Shown: positions 56,901 through 64,000 of the stretch, piece after piece
Position numbering within the stretch: the stretch's first letter is position 1
How the letters are laid out: the number at the start of each line of letters is the position of its first letter
Assembly: GCF_035083965.1 (NCBI RefSeq)
Contig: NC_089723.1
Coordinates: 37,083,193-37,147,192 of the forward strand
Reading direction: 5' to 3'
Length of the DNA stretch: 64,000 nt
Source: Branchiostoma lanceolatum
Lineage: Eukaryota > Chordata > Leptocardii > Amphioxiformes > Branchiostomatidae
The notes under the pieces: model-generated
The model's database searches: none
Told to the model about the DNA's origin: nothing
What the model saw: only the letters and a program-made list of their open reading frames with translations
Position numbers and translations under genes: made by a program

Positions 56901-59900
56901 GAGAGAGTGGATGACGTTTAAATGTACTTTGAATGTTCATCAAAGTTTTATCGTTCCCAATTTAGTTTTGGTTTGCCTTGCAATATCTTGATGGAGGTAA
57001 GCAGCTACAGGGCTGTAGGAGCATTCCATTCAATGTACAGTATATTTGATAAGAGTATTATCTGGTCAAAATTAAAGTTCTAAAAGTTTAAGGAATGTTA
57101 ACATGTGAAATTGTTGCCTCCAACAGGCGCTGGCTCTCCTGACCAGACTGAAGGACCCAAACAGCCAGGCGCAGGAGAGGATTGTGGGAAAACTGACGGA
57201 TGCCCTCAAATACCAGCTCAAGGTCGGGGACAGCCCAAGGCACCCTGGGAAGGAAAGAAAAATCACTTCAAGCGTGGTATGTACGCTACTTTAAATCAAT
57301 TTATTTTGCAGTGGATTTATTTTGCAGTGGGAGGGTTTTCTGAAGTACAGTGATAATACATTGGAAATGTATAATTTAGGTGTCAATTATAATTTGTATG
57401 ATTTTTATAATTCAATTGAATTTGCGGAAGAGAGGCCAATGCAAAAACTGTGAATATAAAACCACTGCAATTTAAAGTTTCATGATTTACTTTGTGCAAT
57501 ATCTCACTTTTCTATCCTTTTTTGCAGAAAGTGGTAATCTAAAACTGTTTGATGTATGTAACAGTTCAATCCGGGGTCAGGACATCTTGGTTGGGGCTGC
57601 ACCTGTATTTCAGAAGGGAAGTAAAAAGTCAAGGAAACTTGCTACCCTATGTGCCAACAGGCACCACAAAACGCTCGTTCAGTCATTCAAATGTACACAT
57701 TTTGTAACTTCCATCACCGTTTGAAGTAAGACGTTCCTGACATTAGGTGCCAAACTGTCATTTTTATGACGACTTAAAACTTTTCTGGCTTTTAAAAATG
57801 ACAGTTTGGCACCTAATGTCAGGAACGTCTTATGTGGCATATCTTGATGTCAGGAACGTCTTACTTCAAACAGTAACGGAACTTACAAAATGCGTACATT
57901 TAAATGAGAACGAGCGAAAAGTCTGAATGAACAAATGAACAATGTACCTATTATAGGTGTTTTTCATGGCTAATTTGACATGTCTGTCTTCTAGGAGAAG
58001 AGACCTGTGTCCTCGCAGAGTAAGAATGGTTCCGTCGCCCACCACGTGGACGAGTCCATCACCTCCGAGTCCCCCCGCTCAGACCCCGGGAGGGACAAGA
58101 AATATTCCAGGACAGATTCCGGGAAGAGGTACGCCCAGTTCTTAACCTTCATTCTTCATTAATAAGATGAAAAATAAGGTAGCTGTTGGGAACCAAATAT
58201 GTGTTGGTTAACCTTTAGCACTCCGATGTAGCTATAGCCGTTTGGCTCCCAATTCTGTACTGGTTCCATAGTTAGGCAGCAGGGAGAAGGTTAAGGAGTT
58301 AGGCAGCAGGGAGACGGTTAATTTGGACCTTTTTTTCTTCATTATCAAACGGAAGAGTGTGAGTTATATGATTCAAAATGAATTGAAGAACTGGATTCTC
58401 TTAAAAAGAGTCAGATGTTTCAGATAACATTCCACTGTCTTTCATCAGTGACTGAGAATGATCTTTTTTGTATTTTGTAATGTTACACCTTACCTGGACG
58501 TCTAACCGTCATCGACGTGTGAGTTATACCTACTGTAACAGTTGTAAGAAACACCAATGTCACCAAAATGAATCATCTTCCTGCAACTTTTGAAGAGCAC
58601 CAAATTTAATGTAGACAAACCTTTCCTTTCTTCCTAATATAAATCTTAGAAACCACAGTTGAAAATTGTGGTTTTTCTGTTTACATTACATTTATTACTT
58701 CACCCCCAAGGGAGGGAAGTATTGTTCTGTCCGTGTTTGTGTGTTCGTGTACACGTGTGTCTGTGCAGTGTCTATCATGTTCTACCATTGTTTTTTTGGG
58801 TTTTTTTTAATTAAACAACAGAAAAATATACAGGACATAGAGATGATGCACTCTAGCTATCGCTAATATTAAATATCTCTGGGTATAAACATTACAACTT
58901 ACATAGATATGATAACAATAAGAAACAGCAATAAGGTCGTCCAATACAAACTAACTAACAAACAAACAATCAATATAATAACACACCTGTACTATGTTTC
59001 AAAACGTTTGCTTGTAGCAATAAAGTCCTGTGAAGCCTAAAATTTTACAATTGAAATCAGACGAAACTTAATAACAAATAAATGAGGGCTTGATTAGACA
59101 AAGTGTCAAGAGCAAGTATGGGGTTGAAGTCTGCCATCTCTGATTGCCCTTTTGTCTCTTCTTACAGGAAACCAAAACGATATGTAAAAAGGGAACGCAG
59201 CTTCTCCGACTCCACCAACCAGGGCTCCATGCACAACGTGCAGACGGTCGCCCGAGGCATCGCTACATACGACTCTGACGCAGACCTGTCCCTGTTCGAT
59301 GCCAAGAAGAAGAGGTCGAAAAACAACGGTCTCCACCCCTCGTCTGCTTCCACGGTGGCGACTGTTGAACGCACACCTGCTAAGGTAAATGTAAGTGTAT
59401 AGATGTAAATGTAAATATGAAATCTTTATTTTGAAAATTGCAACAAGACAATAAATGGTGGAGTGCCAGGCAGACAAGCTGATGTTGCGGATGTACATGT
59501 TAGTAACAAGATACACCAATTTTAGATACTGTCTGTGTTACTTAACTTAAAATGTCAGATTTAAGGTCATATGTATACATATGACATCCAATGATATTGT
59601 GTCGTCTATCCAAATGTTTCTGTGTGATTGTACAATGGTTCTAATTAAGTGGCAACACTGCGATTTCCATTGAAGTTTTCTTGTATCTTGTTGTATCTAG
59701 GCAAGTGTATCCGACGCCCGTGGCGCGAACACTGCCTTCGATGAACCGGACCTGGCCTACAAGGCAAGAAGAGAGTACCACACCAGTTATGTCGAAGAAG
59801 ACGGCTATGATGATGTCATTCCCACAAGTCGAGGGAAGGCAATAGAAAGCAAGGAAGGAGGTGTGCAAGGCAGGCGTAAAGGTGGCCATCCAGACGTTCC

Positions 59901-62323
59901 GTCACTGGAAGTCAACGGTCAAACCTCGCAGCAGTCTTCCTCCGAGACGTCCGCTCTCTCGTCTTCAGACAGCGGGTCGTCTGAGAGTGAAAGTGAGAGT
60001 GAGAGTGAAGGGAAGGCGGCAGTGAGGAAGGAGTACCAAAAGGCGCTCAACGGGACACAGACGACAACCCCGAACACAACAGTCAAGTGAGTATGAAACG
60101 ACATACCCTTAATGTTCTGTCAGCCATCTCTTTATTGATCCCAACACCTAGTGTCAAGTGTTTTTGCGTTTCGGCGCATGTGCGCCGAAACGCATTGTCC
60201 TGGCTTTTACCTTCAAGCAAGGAGAAGGAAGGAACCAGGGAAGCTTGGTTCAACACTGTGTCGCACACAATAAGACCTTATATGGCAATACGTTCTCAAA
60301 TCCTTGTATAGCCGTTGCCTTATATGGCAAGAGAGCACGAAAATGCAGGCAGGCTAGATTTGCATGTGACACAGGACGGCGACCGCATGTAACTGCTACA
60401 ACTGTTCGGAAATATCATTGCATTGTGGTTTCGGACTTTGATATCCTGAAAAATGACCATATTACATCTATTCCACAAGATTGCAGAAGAAAAAAAATGA
60501 TTTCGTCAAGAAAACGACCAAAAATCGGCATAAATGATACCATATAGTGAGGTTATAGCATTACGTCCAGAGTGAATAGTTACGTACCGCAGCTTGGCCG
60601 ATCTGGCAACGCGAAGCACTTCGGACCCAGAAGATCCGGGTTCGTCTCCGTGCATGGATTTTTTTTTTCTTTTTAGATATTGAATATCAAAAATATATAT
60701 TGATATTATATTAATCTATCAATATCATATTTATGAATATCATTTTTTTTCATTAATAAATAAAGAAATATTTTATATTTGTTATTTTTAAATATTCATT
60801 TAATATATACAAGGCCTTTGTCTTATGAACAGGACTTCATAGATTCCAAACCCGGCATTCGAATTTTTCTGTTCATTGTAATGGAAAATACCGTGCAGCG
60901 GCTCCTATGCGCGGTAAGATGATTCTTGCAAAACACTCGCCACTAAACTTCTATCCCCGATGTAAACAGAGGCTCTTGATGTTGTTTGCAAAACAGCGAT
61001 TCTTTGTTACAGTAGCAAATGCTCCATTGTTCAGTATCGACTTCATTCAGACAACACGGACGTGGAAAGTGGCGCCCCTCGGCACAAAACTATGGGAATT
61101 TTCATGAATTTTAGCAAAATTACCCAGGAAAATAAGGAAGAAATGTTGTAAATGCGGAAACCAGAATAATACGGATGAGGTAGCTGTTGATTTGTTTGAC
61201 ATTTGGTAGTCATTTTAGATAGAACCTTAGCTGTTATGAACTTCTATTTCACTTAATTACCATAGTGCTGATGATTCAATGGTGCTTTTTCAAATTTTAT
61301 GTTTTATTGCGTGCCATGTACATAATTACATTGATAGCTTTTATAATGAGCCTATTATACATTTTACAAATAAGTACAAGTTGTAGGCCAAGACCAGCTT
61401 TTTCAAAAGCACTTAAGTTAAGTGACGTAACTTCAAAATTGCTTTCCCCAATCTGCCTTTCTCTATTAAAACAGTACTCATTTCCCAAAATGACAATTTT
61501 TCTTATAGACTGAACAGCCCTTGAGTGACTTCCTCTGGCAGATTTTACTTCAAGTAAAGGGAAAAGACAATTCACACTTATAAACGTAGCCGAAACGCCA
61601 GCTTTTTTTAAAAGCTCTTGTTACCTAATAGATGGTAACTCTGATCTTTCTATATCACTTCTTCTGTTTGCTTATATTTGCTACTGGTTGGTTTATCTTG
61701 GATGCCAAAAGAGCATCTGACATCACCATTTTGCACTCATACATTACAGCATGGTTCTATTTATATTTTTTGTACCTTTGCCAAGAAGGTTATGTGTTTG
61801 TGGGTATTTGCTTGTTTATGGACAGTTTGAGAACTTACACACTCACACACACATGCTTCAAAGCATGGTACTTTTTTGTGTGTTTTATTTTTCTCTCCTT
61901 TTTTATGCTCAAAATACATAATTTTTTTTAATGATATATATGCACTGTGTGTGTTTGTTTGCTTGTCTGTGGACAGCATGTCTTTAGAAGTTACAAACCC
62001 ATACATTTGCTTTGCTGCATGGCACTTTTTCTGTTTTTTTCTTCTTGTTTTTTTATGCACGACGTGTTTCCCCTCCCCCAGGGCCGGCATGCCCCCCACC
62101 CTCCCCGCACCTCTTGTAGACAGTCCCATGTCCACCCTAGACACCTCCGCGACCTCTGCCCTCGATAACACTTACATGACCCCTGCCGACGTCAGCAGGG
62201 TGACCTCCGGGGACAACGCTGACCTCCCCGTCTACGCGATGTCGTCCAAACACAAGAACGCACAGCGACCCGCGGAGCCAGCGAAGAAGGGGGAGAAGGA
62301 AGAGGAAGAAACCTCTGGAACAG
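53969..62323 (+). CDS. TTC24: TTC24 homologue (tetratricopeptide repeat protein), 3' end unresolved
   Basis: Exons: 53969-54620, 55161-55376, 55820-55948, 56544-56638, 57127-57276, 57995-58128, 59168-59384, 59701-60086, 62082-62323; phases consistent, at least 740 aa. The N-terminal 390 residues are TPR repeats. They include [19 protein letters not shown] with [12 protein letters not shown] (human TTC24: [18 protein letters not shown]), [60 protein letters not shown] and [23 protein letters not shown] repeats bind peptides and build scaffolds; TTC24 function is poorly known. The rest is a disordered basic/serine tail ([18 protein letters not shown], a [10 protein letters not shown] run). Human TTC24 is about 580 aa, so this tail is longer and unlike it. 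After 62323 (donor gtttgg, weak) no further exon is clear; the frame also stays open to a stop at 62658. Confidence 0.85.
54820..54840. repeat. (AGT)n microsatellite in a TTC24 intron
   Basis: A tract of about six agt units follows ttattatt at the start of TTC24 intron 1 (counting from the coding exon). Confidence 0.8.
57671..57917. mobile_element. Large foldback element in TTC24 intron 5
   Basis: The outer tips cgctcgttc (57672) and gaacgagcg (to 57916) are inverted. The arms continue with caaatgtacacattttgtaa, gtttgaagtaagacgttcct and gacattaggtgccaaactgt against their complements. The right arm contains an extra repeat of atgtcaggaacgtctta. The loop is ttatgacgacttaaaactttt-like. It has no coding capacity. 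Confidence 0.75.
60087..62081. other. TTC24 intron 8, AT-rich with a GC palindrome
   Basis: This intron contains a perfect inverted repeat tgcgtttcggcgca/tgcgccgaaacgca (60165-60178 and 60181-60194), a tRNA-Arg-like relic (about 60583-60660), a run of very AT-rich DNA (60660-60830) and T-rich, low-complexity DNA before the acceptor at 62081. The block 60160-61620 may be one inserted element (gccgaaacg recurs at 61590). Confidence 0.45.
60583..60660 (+). pseudogene. tRNA-Arg-like relic
   Basis: The string tggccgatctgg fits a tRNA A box and ccgggttcgtctcc fits a degenerate B box. The middle, cacttcggacccagaag, resembles a tRNA-Arg(TCG) anticodon arm. The acceptor stem does not pair and the T stem has mismatches, so this is a tRNA-derived remnant or SINE head, followed by a T run. 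Confidence 0.35.
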
Positions 62324-64000
62324 GTTTGGCTATTGTTGGATTTATGACTTTTCTTCTAAATCATTTCCATCACAAACTTTCTCAGCTCCTTTATGTTCTT
62401 CTTTTTTCTCCATTTTGCTATGTGTGGAAGTTAGAATGTGGGCACGGTGATGTGGGAGTGAATGAAGCTTTAGAAGAGACCTCCGGAACACGTCTGTGTG
62501 TTTGCATATGTGTGTTTCTGTGTATGATATTGTATGTGACACAGTGTATGTATGTGTGTGTGTTTTTTATTGGTGTCCAAATGTTGTCATCCACAAAGTC
62601 AAGTCGTTATGGCTTTACCATGAACAAAGAGGTTGCTCGTTTAATGCAGAACAGCTAAGTGCAGTTTACAATGGGAGACACACAGCAGCATATCTGAAGA
62701 CTTGCTAGGCCATGGTCACCTAGAATGTGAGCTCTTGAGCTACAAGTTTTCCTAATATATGCAGTTACTGCTACAGGCACCTTTTAAAAATGAATAAGAC
62801 ACCTATCACAGTGGTAACATAATGTCTCCCTATTTATATAATGTACACATTAATATTTAATGAGTCATGCTTTTAAGTGTAAACCGTAAAAACATTGAGT
62901 CGCATATTGTAGTTCCTTAAAATCAACATAGATGGAAGGTAGAAGTCAAAATGAAGAGATTTTCTACAGAAAGTCAGTGGATGATATTTGTATCTGGCTG
63001 TCAGAGAACAATTTTCGTGACTTGGTTCCAATATTTCAAGGTAAGCACCAACTGGAGTTGAGTTTTTAATGTATTGCTGTATGTAATGATGGTTTAGGGT
63101 CACCATAGATAGTTGAAATTAATTGTGCATGTCCACTAAGTCTTGGTAAGGTGACTAGAGTAATAAGTTCAGTTTTCATTTTAAAGTAAAGGAAGTAGAA
63201 GGAAGCGAGTAACATACATTATACGCTGTTTTCTACAAACATGTCTCATGAGTCATGGGTTGAATTTTGGTCAGGGCAAAAGTGGTAGGTTTATTTCTCC
63301 AAAAGACTGCCAGTGATTTACTCAATAAAATAAGGATTACCAACTGAAGTTGCTAAATGATGCAAACTGCTTAAAATTAAATGATTCAGTGCTTCATGTA
63401 AAGTCAGTAATTTTTGCAGGGACTAAATTTGGCATTAGAAATCGAAAGGAGGTTCCTCTCCTTGTTTGAAGTTCGCGTTTGAAACAGTTCTGTAGTACAG
63501 ACTGATATACTACTGAATGTACAGAAAACACAAACTTGTGGTGTCACAGGGTCACAAAGAAAACTGCGAAAATTACCACTAATGTTTCAGGACTTACAGT
63601 ACTGTATTCTACATCTACTATAATGTTGATATTGCACATATTTTTCAGCTCCCCTGAGAAAGTACAAACAATTTCGGCTTTATTTATACACATGACTTAT
63701 GAATAATAGATGAAGTATCAATCTGTTAATGCCCTGTGATAGCCTCGTGTAAATACCATGGCTTCCCACAAAATGTGCCGCTATGACTGAGAAGGTTATT
63801 CAGATATGATAGATTATACGCCTGCAATCCTTTTGTTGTTTGGCTCATATACACCAGTATTTTTGAAGCTGAGTATACCTTTGGCCTTTATGCAAATTGG
63901 AAAGCAATCTATTGCAATGCTTTAAAATTCATGTGGAGGAGGGAAAGGCAGGATTTCACAGTATTTCATGGTTAAAAAAATTCTGTAGTAAAGCTAGTCT
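62324..64000. other. Downstream of the last visible TTC24 exon
   Basis: A short echo of the end of the preceding exon lies at about 62470-62495 (gaagagacctccggaacac against gaagaaacctctggaacag, differing at third codon positions). A palindromic MITE of the tgcagaaatg family lies at about 63440-63605. I see no other supported feature. TTC24 may continue beyond the window or end here by read-through. Confidence 0.45.

Noticed and set aside
61876..62658. One long open frame across the last TTC24 exon
   Set aside because: The 5' part is T-rich intron (acceptor cccccag at 62081) and the 3' part after 62323 is cysteine/valine-rich read-through. Only 62082-62323 is supported as exon.

Overview
The window is animal nuclear DNA: multi-exon genes with GT-AG introns, vertebrate-like orthologues, and introns packed with foldback MITEs and tRNA-derived SINEs. 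The repeat types and the compact gene order suggest a lancelet (Branchiostoma, cephalochordate). That assignment is an inference, not proven. No prokaryotic operons, CRISPR arrays or viral genes are visible.

Layout. (1) 1-4561: repeat-rich intron or upstream DNA. (2) 4562-6086 (+): last two coding exons of a coiled-coil protein resembling the C-terminal tail of Lbc-type Rho guanine-nucleotide exchange factors, with a 3'UTR to about 7.8 kb. (3) 8593-44031 (-): a complete MCM3AP/GANP gene. I assembled 32 coding exons totalling 5742 nt (1913 aa) with every splice phase consistent. (4) Inside its 12.2 kb intron 20, on the opposite strand, a tandem pair of paralogous genes (18051-21359 and 25052-27836) encodes putative membrane proteins. 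Each has a short core that may be TRADD-N-like and a large helical TPR-like C-terminus. I recognise no named orthologue. (5) 44440-49377 (+): NUP42, 10 exons, 475 aa, head-to-head with MCM3AP across a 408 bp promoter holding a CRE palindrome and a YY1 motif. (6) 49814-50641 (-): an intronless C3orf33 homologue, tail-to-tail with NUP42. (7) 53969-62323 (+): a TTC24 homologue with TPR repeats and a long Ser/acidic tail; its 3' end is unresolved.

How they relate. MCM3AP/GANP (TREX-2 scaffold, FG-containing) and NUP42 (FG nucleoporin that acts with GLE1/DDX19) both serve mRNA export at the nuclear pore and share one intergenic promoter here. Strands alternate throughout: convergent 3' ends at about 7.8/8.3 kb and 49.6 kb, divergent 5' ends at 44.2 kb and 50.6-51.3 kb.

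Two things stand out. One is the nested, recently duplicated gene pair, in which one copy has an intron whose 5' end is coding sequence in the other. The other is a recurrent pattern of tandem micro-duplications spanning splice sites: at least ten exon boundaries across three genes have decoy copies beside them, including an 8-copy array at MCM3AP exon 21 and a 6-copy array at exon 18.
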